NCBI GenBank assembly: GCA_003216235.1
Contig: QCJE01000002.1
Location: 1 to 64,000, forward strand
Length of the DNA stretch: 64,000 bases
Source of the DNA: Pelagibacteraceae bacterium AG-404-P07
Lineage (GTDB): Bacteria; Pseudomonadota; Alphaproteobacteria; Pelagibacterales; Pelagibacteraceae
Direction: 5' to 3'
Position 1 is the stretch's first letter. Each line of letters begins with the position of its first letter. The position numbers and the translations under genes are program-made. The notes beneath the pieces were generated by a model. That model searched no databases. It was not told where the DNA came from and saw only the letters and a list, made by a program, of their open reading frames with translations. This document shows positions 33,457-42,333 of the stretch, in pieces.

Positions 33457-34898
33457 TAACCTACGCTCCCTTCAAGACTGATGCCTACTAACTTTTGTGC
33501 CTCTACAGCAAACTCCATGGGTAATTGCTGTAGCACCTCTTTACAAAATCCATTTACAATTAATCCTACTGCATCTTCCGGGTTTAATCCTCTTTGCTGA
33601 CAATAATGTAATTGTTCCTCGCTAATCTTTGATGTAGTTGCTTCATGAGCTATATTTGAGTCAAAATTTTTGTTTTTAATATAAGGTACTGTGTGAGCTC
33701 CACATTTGTTCCCCATTAATAAAGAGTCACACTGAGTATAATTACTAGAATTTTTTGCTTTAGAATGAATATCAACTAAACCTCTATAAGTCATGTCAGA
33801 AAATCCAGCACTAATACCCTTTGAAATTATTTTGCTTTTAGTATTTTTTCCTAAATGGATCATTTTAGTTCCAGTATCTGCTTTTTGATGGTTATTAGTA
33901 ATAGCTATTGAATAAAACTCACCAATTGAGTTATCACCTTTTAATATGCAGCTTGGATATTTCCAAGTTATAGCGGAGCCAGTTTCAACTTGAGTCCAAG
34001 AAATTTTAGAATTTTTTCCTTTGCACAAACCTCTTTTAGTTACAAAATTATATATTCCACCTTTTCCATTTTCATCACCTGGATACCAGTTTTGAACAGT
34101 TGAGTATTTAATTTCTGCGTCGTCTAATGCTATTAATTCAACATTAGCTGCATGCAGTTGATTTTCATCTCTCATCGGCGCTGTACAACCCTCCAAGTAA
34201 CTTACATAACTTCCTTTGTCAGCAACAATTAGTGTTCTTTCAAACTGTCCAGTTTCAGATGCATTTATTCTAAAATAAGTTGAAAGTTCCATCGGACATC
34301 TTACTCCTTCAGGAATATAAACAAATGAACCATCAGTAAAAACAGCTGAATTAAGAGTAGCAAAGAAATGGTCTGTTAATGGAATTACTGATCCTAAATA
34401 TTTTTTTACTAATTCAGGATGCTTTTGTATTGCTTCTGACATAGAACAAAAAATAATTCCATGTTTAGTCAATTCACCTTTAAATGTAGTTGCAACAGAA
34501 ACTGAGTCAAATACTGCATCTACAGCAATACCATTAAGCCTTGCTTGTTCTTGAAGTGGTATGCCTAATTTATTATAAGTTTCTAGGAGTTTAGGATCAA
34601 GTTCGTCAAGACTCTTAGGCTTATCTTTCATGCTTTTTGGGGCTGAATAATAATATAAATCTTGATAATCAATTTTTGGGTATTTTGGTTTTTGCCAATT
34701 AGGTTCTTTTAATTGTTTAAATCTTTCAAAAGCTTTTAACCTAAAATCTAACATCCATTTTGGCTCTTTTTTAATATTTGAAATAAATTTAATTGTATCT
34801 TCGTTTAGTCCCTTAGGGGCCTTTATATTTTCTATATCAGTAGTAAAACCGTATTTGTAATCTTTTAATTTTTCTATATCTTTTTGTCTTGTATCCAT
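33456..34898 (-). CDS. sufB: Fe-S assembly scaffold SufB
   Basis: 480 residues, the standard SufB length. '[16 protein letters not shown]', '[18 protein letters not shown]' and '[10 protein letters not shown]' mark the beta-helix core, including the Cys that accepts sulfur in the cluster-building core. The closing '[17 protein letters not shown]' is typical. It directly follows iscR, one base after its stop. Confidence 0.95.
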   Translation of the reverse strand: MDTRQKDIEKLKDYKYGFTTDIENIKAPKGLNEDTIKFISNIKKEPKWMLDFRLKAFERFKQLKEPNWQKPKYPKIDYQDLYYYSAPKSMKDKPKSLDELDPKLLETYNKLGIPLQEQARLNGIAVDAVFDSVSVATTFKGELTKHGIIFCSMSEAIQKHPELVKKYLGSVIPLTDHFFATLNSAVFTDGSFVYIPEGVRCPMELSTYFRINASETGQFERTLIVADKGSYVSYLEGCTAPMRDENQLHAANVELIALDDAEIKYSTVQNWYPGDENGKGGIYNFVTKRGLCKGKNSKISWTQVETGSAITWKYPSCILKGDNSIGEFYSIAITNNHQKADTGTKMIHLGKNTKSKIISKGISAGFSDMTYRGLVDIHSKAKNSSNYTQCDSLLMGNKCGAHTVPYIKNKNFDSNIAHEATTSKISEEQLHYCQQRGLNPEDAVGLIVNGFCKEVLQQLPMEFAVEAQKLVGISLEGSVG

Positions 34899-34899
34899 T

Positions 34900-35325
34900 T
34901 TAAATTCTTTTCTCAGAATTATCTTTGACTAAATCCTCTAAACTTTTTTCATTAAAAAAATTGTTTATATGGTTTTCTAATTCATCCCAAAGATTGTGTG
35001 TTAAACATTTTGTCAATTTACCATTACAACCTTTTTTAGACTCTTTCTTGCATTTAACAGTCTTTACTTTTTCATCTACAGCATCAAAAATATTATTTAG
35101 TTTAATCTCTTTAGCTTTTTTATTTAAAATATAACCACCTTGAATACCTCTCACGCTTTGGACTATTTCTTTTTTTCTTAATTTAGAAAAAATTTGTTCC
35201 AAATAGTCTAAGGAAATACCTTGTCTTAAAGAAATATCTCTGAGAGAAACTGGGTTGATATTGTCAAATCTTGCCAGGTCCGCTAAAGCCATTACCGCAT
35301 ATCTGCCTTTAGATGTAAGTTTCAT
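34900..35325 (-). CDS. iscR: IscR-type Rrf2 regulator
   Basis: 141 residues with an N-terminal winged helix ('[16 protein letters not shown]', '[23 protein letters not shown]'). Three cluster-binding Cys follow in a 'C-x7-C-x6-C' spacing, the last in '[10 protein letters not shown]'. IscR normally has x5 spacings, so the loop is a little longer but the set is complete. It would bind a [2Fe-2S] cluster and control suf according to Fe-S supply. An IscR-like box lies inside its own promoter, pointing to autoregulation. Confidence 0.92.
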   Translation of the reverse strand: MKLTSKGRYAVMALADLARFDNINPVSLRDISLRQGISLDYLEQIFSKLRKKEIVQSVRGIQGGYILNKKAKEIKLNNIFDAVDEKVKTVKCKKESKKGCNGKLTKCLTHNLWDELENHINNFFNEKSLEDLVKDNSEKRI

Positions 35326-35344
35326 AATCCTTTATTTTACTGGG

Positions 35345-35376
35345 TATATATAAACCTGAGTAAAATAGTCAAGTAT
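35345..35376 (-). promoter_or_regulatory. iscR-suf promoter with an IscR type-1 box
   Basis: On the minus strand TTGACT (-35, 35372-35367) and TATATA (-10, 35350-35345) are 16 bases apart, about 20 bases from the iscR ATG. The bases 35376-35351 read ATACTTGACTATTTTACTCAGG and on into TTTA when split at the arms. They match the type-1 IscR consensus (ATASYYGACTRnwwYAGTCRRGT) at all but one core position. A cluster-bound IscR would sit across the promoter and repress it. The consensus is known from E. coli; its use here is inference. Confidence 0.7.
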
Positions 35377-35458
35377 CATAGTAAAAAAAAAACTAACATA
35401 TTGTCACGCAGTTGTGGTAAATGTATTTTTTTTTTGAGAATAATAATCAATTACAATT

Positions 35459-36115
35459 ATGGATAACAAAATATTAGACATATTTATTCCAGGGCCAGCA
35501 GGAAGATTAGAGGCTAAATATTTTAAAAGTAAAAAAGCTACATCACCAATTGCTCTAGTGTTGCAACCACATCCTCAATATGGAGGAACAATGAACAACA
35601 AAGTTGTAGTTGAGACTTTCAATACATTCATGGAAAATAACTTTTCTGTATGTAGAGTAAATTTTCGTGGAGTTGGAAAGAGTGATGGTGAATTTGATGA
35701 TGGACAAGGAGAATTAGCTGATGCGGCAGCTGCATTAGATTGGTTAGAGAGAGAAAATTTTGATAATTCACAATGCTGGGTTTCTGGTTTCTCTTTTGGT
35801 TCTTTAATCGCAATGCAATTACTTATGAGAAGACCTGAAATAAACAGATTTGTAGCTATTTCTCCTCAACCTAATGTTTATGATTTTTCTTTTTTATCGC
35901 CATGCCCTACCTCGGGAATAATGCTTTATGGAAAAAAAGATGAATTAGTTCCTGTTGAATTTATTAATGAACTTAATAAACGTTTAAGTTCACAAAAAGG
36001 AATAAAAGTTGAATTCCAATCTATAGCCGATGCAAACCATTTTTTTGCTAAAAGTGAAAGTGTTCTTATAAAAAATTTAGATAAATATATTAAAAAAGAA
36101 ACTGCCTTATATTAA
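35459..36115 (+). CDS. Alpha/beta-hydrolase (dienelactone-hydrolase-like)
   Basis: 218 residues. The nucleophile elbow is 'GFSFGS', with the oxyanion region 'LVLQPHPQYGGTMNNK' and the family's 'NFRGVGKSDGEFDDGQGE' loop. The likely acid and His of the triad are in 'YGKKDELVP' and 'DANHFFAK'. It belongs to a proteobacterial group of small hydrolases without defined substrate, often annotated alpha/beta hydrolase. It diverges from iscR and ends four bases into anmK. Confidence 0.88.
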   Translation: MDNKILDIFIPGPAGRLEAKYFKSKKATSPIALVLQPHPQYGGTMNNKVVVETFNTFMENNFSVCRVNFRGVGKSDGEFDDGQGELADAAAALDWLERENFDNSQCWVSGFSFGSLIAMQLLMRRPEINRFVAISPQPNVYDFSFLSPCPTSGIMLYGKKDELVPVEFINELNKRLSSQKGIKVEFQSIADANHFFAKSESVLIKNLDKYIKKETALY

Positions 36116-37254
36116 AAATTTTTATTTATTTCACCACCAACAGTAGGATTTTTGCATCTCGTAGTTTCTGGAAAAGATATAGGCAATCCTAAATAAGATC
36201 TTACAGCCAAATAACCAAAAGCTTGAGCTTCAATGAAGTCTCCATCAAAACCAAACTCATCAATATTCTTTAATTTAATATTTGTATCAGATAAATATTT
36301 TTCAACTAGCTCTATTAAATAAGTATTTTTTCTCCCCCCTCCACTCAATAAAAAATATCCATAATCTTTTTTTTTTACAGAATTTATATACCTCACTCCT
36401 TCTGAGATTGAGTATGCAGTAAAATCGGTTATTGTAGCACAACCATCTTCAAATGATAATCCTCTTACAAACGATAAATCAAAATCTTTAACATCTAAAG
36501 ATTTTTCATATGAACTAATAGCAAAATTTTCTTTTGCTTGATTTACTATCAATTCATTTACTTTTCCAGATTTAGCGATATTACCATTTTCATCAAATCT
36601 TAATTTTGAATTTTTTCTAACCCATTCATCTATCATACAATTGCCAGGACTAATATCTCGTGCTTTTAAATTAATTTCATTTTTATCTTCAAAAACAATA
36701 GTGACATTACTAATACCTCCAATGTTAATCACGCTGATTGGAAGATTTATTTTTTTTTTTTGACAAATAATTTTAGAGATTACTTTGTGGAATATTGGTG
36801 TTAATGGAGCACCTTGGCCACCCTTTTCTAAGTCATTTTTTCTAAAATTGTTAATAACAATTTTTTTTGTCAATTGAGATAATAATTTTCCATCACCTAA
36901 TTGTTTTGAAATTTTAAGATCAGGATTATGATAAATAGTTTGACCATGAAATCCTATCAAATCTATATTGTCTTTATAATTACTCAAAACTTCATTAACA
37001 ACCTTGCTGTGAAATAATGTAATTTCCCTCTCTAAATCATCTAATTCATTTGAATTATCAATAAGGTCTTTATTGTCTGAAATCTTACTTCGTAAATTTG
37101 CTATTTTTTTTTGCAATTTATCATCGAATTTATAGTATTTGTCTAAAATACAAGTAAATTCATTATATCCATCAGATTTTACCAATGATAAATCTACACC
37201 ATCTAAAGAAGTACCACTCATTAATCCAACAGCCGTGAATACTTTATTTGTCAT
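36112..37254 (-). CDS. anmK: Anhydro-N-acetylmuramic acid kinase
   Basis: 380 residues, the usual AnmK length. The ATP-binding opening 'GLMSGTSLDGVDLSLV' is diagnostic. 'FHGQTIYH' and the 'NIGGISNVTIV' phosphate loop follow, and 'LSGGGRKN' appears late. It phosphorylates and opens 1,6-anhydroMurNAc during cell-wall recycling. It diverges from tyrS; the pairing of anmK and tyrS is common in alphaproteobacteria. Confidence 0.94.
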   Translation of the reverse strand: MTNKVFTAVGLMSGTSLDGVDLSLVKSDGYNEFTCILDKYYKFDDKLQKKIANLRSKISDNKDLIDNSNELDDLEREITLFHSKVVNEVLSNYKDNIDLIGFHGQTIYHNPDLKISKQLGDGKLLSQLTKKIVINNFRKNDLEKGGQGAPLTPIFHKVISKIICQKKKINLPISVINIGGISNVTIVFEDKNEINLKARDISPGNCMIDEWVRKNSKLRFDENGNIAKSGKVNELIVNQAKENFAISSYEKSLDVKDFDLSFVRGLSFEDGCATITDFTAYSISEGVRYINSVKKKDYGYFLLSGGGRKNTYLIELVEKYLSDTNIKLKNIDEFGFDGDFIEAQAFGYLAVRSYLGLPISFPETTRCKNPTVGGEINKNF

Positions 37255-37301
37255 TAATATTTTTTTTTAATAAATTTTGTATATTGTAGAACTATAATCT
37301 T

Positions 37302-38531
37302 ATGAATAAATTTTTAAAAGAATTTAAAGATAGAGGATTTTTCTTTCAATGTACTGATGAAAATGAATTATCTAATTTATTGAATAAACAAAGAGTTAAA
37401 GCCTATATTGGATTTGATTGCACCGCTGAAAGTTTACATGTTGGAAGTTTGCTTCAAATAATGTGTTTAAAACTTCTTCAAAGTCACGGTCATCAACCCA
37501 TAGTTCTTTTAGGTGGAGGAACAACTAGAATAGGAGATCCATCCGGAAAAGATAAAACAAGAAAAATTTTAACAGATAAAGAAATTAATAAGAATTCAAA
37601 GAACATAGAAAAAATATTAAAAAAATTTTTATCTACTAAAGATAAAAAAACAAAACCAATATTCGTTAATAATTTTAAATGGCTTAAAAATTTAAATTAT
37701 ATCTCTTTTCTTAGAGATATTGGAAAACATTTTACAATAAATAAAATGTTAACTTTTGATAGTGTAAAAACAAGATTGGATAGAGAACAATCACTCAGTT
37801 ATATGGAGTTTAATTACATGATTTTACAAGCATATGATTTTTTAGAATTAAATAAAAAAGAAAAATGTGTATTGCAAATTGGTGGATCTGATCAATGGGG
37901 TAATATTGTTAATGGAGTTGACTTAATCAAAAGACATTTGAGCAATCAAGCTTACGGTTTAACAACACCATTAATCACCTTAGCTTCTGGAGCAAAAATG
38001 GGAAAAACTGAAACTGGAGCTATTTGGTTAGATAAGAAATTTTTATCATCATATGATTACTGGCAATTTTGGCGAAATACTGATGATAGAGATGTTATTC
38101 AGTTTTTAAAATTTTTTACAGATATTGAAGTTGAAGAAATTGAAAACTTAAAAAATAAAAACATAAATGAGTTAAAAATATTGCTTGCAAATAAAACGAC
38201 TGAAATGCTTCATGGCAGAGAAGAGGCTAAGAAATCAGAAAATATAGCTAGAGAGACATTTTCAGGAAACTCAATTGGTTCAAACTTACCGTCGATTAAA
38301 GTTAAAGAAAATTTAATTAATAATGAAATTAATATTGTTGATTTAGTTATTATATCAAAGTTAGAAAAGTCTAAAAGTGAAATTAGAAGACTAATCAAAG
38401 GAAACGCTGTGAAAATAAATAATGATGTTATTAATGATGAAAAATTAATTATTAATAAAAAATTTTTTAATGAAAATTACTGCAAACTTTCTATTGGAAA
38501 AAAAAGACATTTAAAAATAGAATTAATTTAA
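37302..38531 (+). CDS. tyrS: Tyrosyl-tRNA synthetase
   Basis: 409 residues, class I synthetase. The HIGH-like 'SLHVGSLLQIM' and KMSKS-like 'GAKMGKTETGA' motifs are present. The tyrosine pocket 'QIGGSDQWGNI' and a C-terminal S4 RNA-binding domain ('SEIRRLIKGNAVKIN') complete it. It is the only aminoacyl-tRNA synthetase gene in the window and diverges from anmK across 47 bases. Confidence 0.96.
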   Translation: MNKFLKEFKDRGFFFQCTDENELSNLLNKQRVKAYIGFDCTAESLHVGSLLQIMCLKLLQSHGHQPIVLLGGGTTRIGDPSGKDKTRKILTDKEINKNSKNIEKILKKFLSTKDKKTKPIFVNNFKWLKNLNYISFLRDIGKHFTINKMLTFDSVKTRLDREQSLSYMEFNYMILQAYDFLELNKKEKCVLQIGGSDQWGNIVNGVDLIKRHLSNQAYGLTTPLITLASGAKMGKTETGAIWLDKKFLSSYDYWQFWRNTDDRDVIQFLKFFTDIEVEEIENLKNKNINELKILLANKTTEMLHGREEAKKSENIARETFSGNSIGSNLPSIKVKENLINNEINIVDLVIISKLEKSKSEIRRLIKGNAVKINNDVINDEKLIINKKFFNENYCKLSIGKKRHLKIELI

Positions 38532-38533
38532 AA

Positions 38534-39241
38534 TTATTTTTCTAATATTAGGCAAACCAATTTATCATCAAAATATAATATTTTTTTGTACTCTTTATTA
38601 AATTCATCTATTCCTTTAACTATTTCGTAAGATTTTAGACCTAGCAACGTTGAAATATATCTTTTCTTTATCATTTCTACATAATTTTTTTTTGATATTT
38701 TGACATTAAATACAAATTTTTTTTTTTTAATTTTTGGATAAAAACTGGCTATGAATTTAATTATTTTTTCATCTCTTTTTAAAGACATATTAAGTTTTTT
38801 TTTCATTAATGAAAAAGTAGGTATCTTATTATTTAAAGTATCTAAAGTAAGAATAAATATTTTTCCATTTTGATTTAACATATTTTTACAATTAAAGATT
38901 AGCTCTTTTATTTCTTTAAATTCTAATAAATGAATAGTTTGTTTAATTAAGATTAAATCAAATTTTTTTTTATTTTTTTTAAAGTATCTTGTGGCATCAA
39001 TCTTTTTGAAATAAATTCTCTTGTCTCTATCTTCGAATGCTTCAATATCTATACCTATTGGTTTATTCTTTAGTTTCAATCTTGTAGATAAAGATCCTAA
39101 TATCTTTCCTCTTCCACAGCCAATGTCTAGAATTAATGATTTTCTATGTAATTTAGTATGTTTTAATAAAAAACTGTTAAATGATTGAATATATTTTTTT
39201 GAAGAAATCCAAGTTTTGTTGTCCCAATTCTTTAATGACAC
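38534..39241 (-). CDS. SAM-dependent methyltransferase of unknown substrate
   Basis: 235 residues with a class I Rossmann methyltransferase core. Motif I is 'LILDIGCGRGKILGSL', motif II ends with 'GIDIEAFEDRD', and the acidic/aromatic loop is 'FDLILIKQTIHLLE'. The start is GTG, overlapping the end of the DUF4396 gene. Substrate not predictable; small-molecule or lipid methylation are options. The C-terminal third is very lysine-rich. Confidence 0.8.
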   Translation of the reverse strand: MSLKNWDNKTWISSKKYIQSFNSFLLKHTKLHRKSLILDIGCGRGKILGSLSTRLKLKNKPIGIDIEAFEDRDKRIYFKKIDATRYFKKNKKKFDLILIKQTIHLLEFKEIKELIFNCKNMLNQNGKIFILTLDTLNNKIPTFSLMKKKLNMSLKRDEKIIKFIASFYPKIKKKKFVFNVKISKKNYVEMIKKRYISTLLGLKSYEIVKGIDEFNKEYKKILYFDDKLVCLILEK

Positions 39242-39678
39242 ACAATACCAAATTTTTTAAGTCTCCAATAATTATATGGCCATGGAGTTAAAAAACCAAC
39301 TAAAAGCATGATTGGTACAATGTACCATGTAAGAATAGCGCCACCTGTTAGAAGATAATCCGTTAGGTTCATTGTAATTTCCATACTAATCATTGATATA
39401 AAGCTCATACTCATAGCTGTTTTAAATGCTTTTGAAAAATCTAAATTTTGTTTCATTAAAACTATTGTTTCTAGAATGATACTAGTGATTAAACCATTAA
39501 TAATAGCTAGTACCATTATACCTAAAACTGGAAATGGAATTAGAGTTAATTGAAAAAATAAAATTGTTCCAAAATCACCTATTGCACATCCGAGTAAACA
39601 CCAACCGGTATTTTTGGCACTTCTTTTCCAAGTGTGTATGCAAGACCAATTAAAATTGGTAGAAGCAGTGTTGTCCAT
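39232..39678 (-). CDS. DUF4396-like membrane protein
   Basis: 148 residues with four hydrophobic segments and the pattern 'WCLLGCAIGDFGTILFF' resembling the DUF4396 core ('C..GC.IG'). It ends with 'WYIVPIMLLVGFLTPWPYNYWRLKKFG'. Such proteins are found next to copper and oxidase genes, and here it follows the cupredoxin gene by four bases. The start has little spacing from its neighbour. The Cys in the first segment ('CLLGC') and Mets in the third could bind copper, which is inference. Confidence 0.68.
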   Translation of the reverse strand: MDNTASTNFNWSCIHTWKRSAKNTGWCLLGCAIGDFGTILFFQLTLIPFPVLGIMVLAIINGLITSIILETIVLMKQNLDFSKAFKTAMSMSFISMISMEITMNLTDYLLTGGAILTWYIVPIMLLVGFLTPWPYNYWRLKKFGIVCH

Positions 39679-39682
39679 TTAA

Positions 39683-40186
39683 TTATTTTATATTAACTTT
39701 GGCTATCATTCCAGCTTGATAATGACCAGGAACATTACAAGCTACTTCGATGTTAACAGCATTATCAAATTTCCAAATGATATCTCCTTTTTGTTTTGGT
39801 TCTAACAAAACACTGTTACTGTGTGAATGACCCATAGACTTATCCATTTTTGCCATCTTCTTCATTTTTTCTTTATCAATAGAGAAAGCAAGAAGAATTC
39901 CATTCTCAGCCATTTTTATCATCTCTGGCTGATGCTTCATATGCATCATTTTGTTTGCAATATTAAATTCATGAACAAGCATACCTGCATTTTCAACTTC
40001 AAACTTAATTGTTTCACCTTCTTTAATCTGAAATGAACTTGGTTCGTAATAATTATCATACATGACAACTTTTATAACTCTTGTTACATCAGTTTCATCA
40101 CCTTTTGAACCAATTTTCATATTCTTATCTGCATAAGCTATTGAGTTTAAAAGTAGGATTGTAAATAAAATTGTGATTATTTTCAT
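39683..40186 (-). CDS. Secreted cupredoxin (plastocyanin/azurin-like)
   Basis: 167 residues, signal peptide 1-19. The core is an eight-stranded cupredoxin with the copper ligands His in 'LVHEFNI' and Cys-His-Met in 'ACNVPGHYQAGM'. A Met/His-rich insertion ('NKMMHMKHQPEM', 'MKKMAKMDKSMGHSH') lies between, as in copper-storing or copper-sensing cupredoxins. It probably shuttles electrons or copper in the periplasm. It heads the minus-strand cupredoxin-DUF4396-methyltransferase unit and diverges from the persulfide dioxygenase. Confidence 0.85.
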   Translation of the reverse strand: MKIITILFTILLLNSIAYADKNMKIGSKGDETDVTRVIKVVMYDNYYEPSSFQIKEGETIKFEVENAGMLVHEFNIANKMMHMKHQPEMIKMAENGILLAFSIDKEKMKKMAKMDKSMGHSHSNSVLLEPKQKGDIIWKFDNAVNIEVACNVPGHYQAGMIAKVNIK

Positions 40187-40255
40187 AATACAGAATTAAT
40201 ATAGATTAAAATTTTAACAATGGGTCAATTTGTACTTATGTGTTAGTATTAAATT

Positions 40256-40936
40256 ATGATTTTTAAACAATTATTTGATTCTAAATCCTCAACCTATACT
40301 TATTTAATTTCGTCTGGCAATGGAAGAGAGGGCTTAATAATTGATCCAGTTTTGGAAAATGTAAATGAATATATTGATGTTCTTAAAGAATTAAATTTAA
40401 AATTGGTAAAAGTAATTGATACTCATATCCATGCTGATCATGTGACTGGTGCCTCTAAACTAAAAGATATTACAAAATGTTCAACCATCATGGGTGCTCA
40501 TACCCCAGCAGAGTCTGTGGAAATAAAAGTAAAAGATGATGAGTATATAGATTTAGATAATCTTAAAATTAGAGCCATGTATACTCCTGGACATACATCG
40601 GATAGTTATAGTTTTTTAATGAACAATCACCTCTTTTCAGGAGATACATTATTAATTAATGGAACTGGTAGAACTGATTTTCAAAATGGTAATGCTAAAG
40701 ATGCATATAATTCAATATTTAATAAACTTTTAAAATTACCTGAGGAAACTCTTTTATATCCTGCACATGATTATAAAGGTGAAAAAGTGAGTACTATTGG
40801 AAAAGAAAAGAAACAAAATCCAAGATTACAAGTTAAGAGTGTTGATGAATATATTGATATTATGAACAATTTAGATTTAAAAAAACCAGCTGAACTTGAG
40901 TCTAATGTCTTTAGAAATATAAAATTAGGGGCTTAA
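40256..40936 (+). CDS. ETHE1-like persulfide dioxygenase / MBL-fold hydrolase
   Basis: 226 residues of the metallo-beta-lactamase fold. The metal motif 'THIHADHVTGA' is followed by 'GHTSDSYSF', 'FSGDTLLINGTGRTDFQNGN' and 'YPAHDYKGEKVSTIG'. This combination is the persulfide dioxygenase (ETHE1/Blh) signature. It oxidises glutathione persulfide to sulfite. That sulfite could be exported by the TauE gene and oxidised by the sulfite dehydrogenase of this window. The gene stands alone on the plus strand between two minus-strand units. Confidence 0.88.
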   Translation: MIFKQLFDSKSSTYTYLISSGNGREGLIIDPVLENVNEYIDVLKELNLKLVKVIDTHIHADHVTGASKLKDITKCSTIMGAHTPAESVEIKVKDDEYIDLDNLKIRAMYTPGHTSDSYSFLMNNHLFSGDTLLINGTGRTDFQNGNAKDAYNSIFNKLLKLPEETLLYPAHDYKGEKVSTIGKEKKQNPRLQVKSVDEYIDIMNNLDLKKPAELESNVFRNIKLGA

Positions 40937-40938
40937 AT

Positions 40939-41307
40939 CTAAATTGAAGACTGAATAGCTTTATAGATTAAATCTTTACTTGTTTCACCAATACTTCTGT
41001 AAACTAACTTTTTGTCTTTAAAAATTAAAAGTGTAGTTTGATACTGTACATCAAACAATTCTGCTATTTCTTTATTTGTAACATCAAACGCAAAATATTC
41101 TATGTTATCAAAATCATTTTTAGCTTTATCTAAAACTTTCATTTGACTGGCACAAGATGTGCAATATTTGATCCAAGAACTAACTATTACAACTTTGCCC
41201 TCTGCTTGGGCTTTATCGAATAATTCTTTTTTGAAAGTTGTTTCTTTTGTAAGCCCACTTGAACTAAATGATAAAACTAAAAATATATATATAAAAAATT
41301 TTTTCAT
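40939..41307 (-). CDS. Secreted thioredoxin-fold protein with CTSC motif
   Basis: 122 residues: a signal peptide (1-20, 'FFIYIFLVLSFSSSGLTK') and a thioredoxin domain with 'SWIKYCTSCASQMKVLDKA'. The redox pair is Cys-Thr-Ser-Cys rather than Cys-Gly-Pro-Cys. The cis-Pro loop position reads 'VQYQTTLLIF' without the usual proline, so activity may differ from classic thioredoxin. The layout resembles the C-terminal DsbD domain, so it might be a partner of CcdA. It sits with azlC/azlD downstream of nothing related. Confidence 0.78.
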   Translation of the reverse strand: MKKFFIYIFLVLSFSSSGLTKETTFKKELFDKAQAEGKVVIVSSWIKYCTSCASQMKVLDKAKNDFDNIEYFAFDVTNKEIAELFDVQYQTTLLIFKDKKLVYRSIGETSKDLIYKAIQSSI

Positions 41308-41313
41308 AATTTT

Positions 41314-41628
41314 TTATACTACAAAAATTAAGATCCAATAAGAAGCTAATCCTGAAAATATTGTCGCAATTATACTTCTTGAGAAAATTCCAATTAATGT
41401 TGCAATTAACGCTGCAATAATTTTTGGATTATCTTCAATTAGAATTAATCCTGAATTATCTAAAAAAATAGCTGGAAAAATAATTGCTGGAAATATTGCT
41501 GATGGCACATAAGACAAAACTTGTCTAATTCTATTATTAAACATTTCCTTTTTTATTAAAGCTATCATTGAAAATCTTGTTAGATAAGTAATCAATCCAC
41601 AATATATTATTAAAGCCCAGTTACTCAT
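41314..41628 (-). CDS. azlD: AzlD-family branched-chain amino acid exporter subunit
   Basis: 104 residues, four short membrane helices, starting 'NWALIIYCGLITYLTRFSMIAL' with the family's 'RQVLSYVPSAIFPAIIFPAI' block. AzlC and AzlD together export branched-chain amino acids or analogues. It overlaps azlC by eight bases, and the thioredoxin-like gene starts seven bases past its end. Confidence 0.88.
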   Translation of the reverse strand: MSNWALIIYCGLITYLTRFSMIALIKKEMFNNRIRQVLSYVPSAIFPAIIFPAIFLDNSGLILIEDNPKIIAALIATLIGIFSRSIIATIFSGLASYWILIFVV

Positions 41629-42316
41629 TTGTTTTAACTATTTTTGTTAATATCATAGCAACTAATAAACCTGATAAACCAGCAACTATTGCATAAGCTT
41701 TAAAAGGTATATAATTATATCCAAGTGTAGCTACCAATCCTGAAACAACTATCACAATAATATTTATAAACTTCCTAAAATCATTAACTAAAAGTGCTAG
41801 AAATGTTAAAGGAACAGCAAAACTTAAACCAAGTTTTTCAGGTATTGCTGCACCTAGTATAATTCCAAAAAAAGTAGTTGATTGCCAAATTACCCAACAT
41901 GTTGCACCAGCACCAACTAAATGAAAATATCTATTTTGATCTTTGTTTTTCTTTAAATACTCATTTGATATTGCATATGCCTGATCAATTAAAAAATATG
42001 AAATGACAATTTTCCAAATCAATTTTAAATCTGACAAATGTTCAGATACTACAGCTCCATAAAGGAGATGGCGTGAATTAACAGCGCCAACTGAGCTTAT
42101 AATTACGATAGATGAAGCTCCTCCAGAAAATAATTGTAAAAGAACTATTTGAGAGGCACCACCAAAAACTATTAATGACATGCCCATTGTCTCTAAGGGA
42201 CTAAATCCAATGTCAATTGCAAGAACTCCAAATATAAGGCCAAAGGGAACTACTGGGATCATTAATGGACTTACATCAACTATACCTTTTAAAAAAACTT
42301 TAAGATTACTTTTCAT
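41621..42316 (-). CDS. azlC: AzlC-family branched-chain amino acid exporter subunit
   Basis: 231 residues, about seven hydrophobic segments. The core 'PFGLIFGVLAIDIGFSPLETM' and 'NSRHLLYGAVVSEHL' blocks identify AzlC. It is the large partner of AzlD, encoded with an eight-base overlap. It follows fbpC by 17 bases on the same strand, so it may be read through from the iron operon. Confidence 0.9.
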   Translation of the reverse strand: MKSNLKVFLKGIVDVSPLMIPVVPFGLIFGVLAIDIGFSPLETMGMSLIVFGGASQIVLLQLFSGGASSIVIISSVGAVNSRHLLYGAVVSEHLSDLKLIWKIVISYFLIDQAYAISNEYLKKNKDQNRYFHLVGAGATCWVIWQSTTFFGIILGAAIPEKLGLSFAVPLTFLALLVNDFRKFINIIVIVVSGLVATLGYNYIPFKAYAIVAGLSGLLVAMILTKIVKTNE

Positions 42317-42333
42317 TTTCTAAAAGGTTTTTA

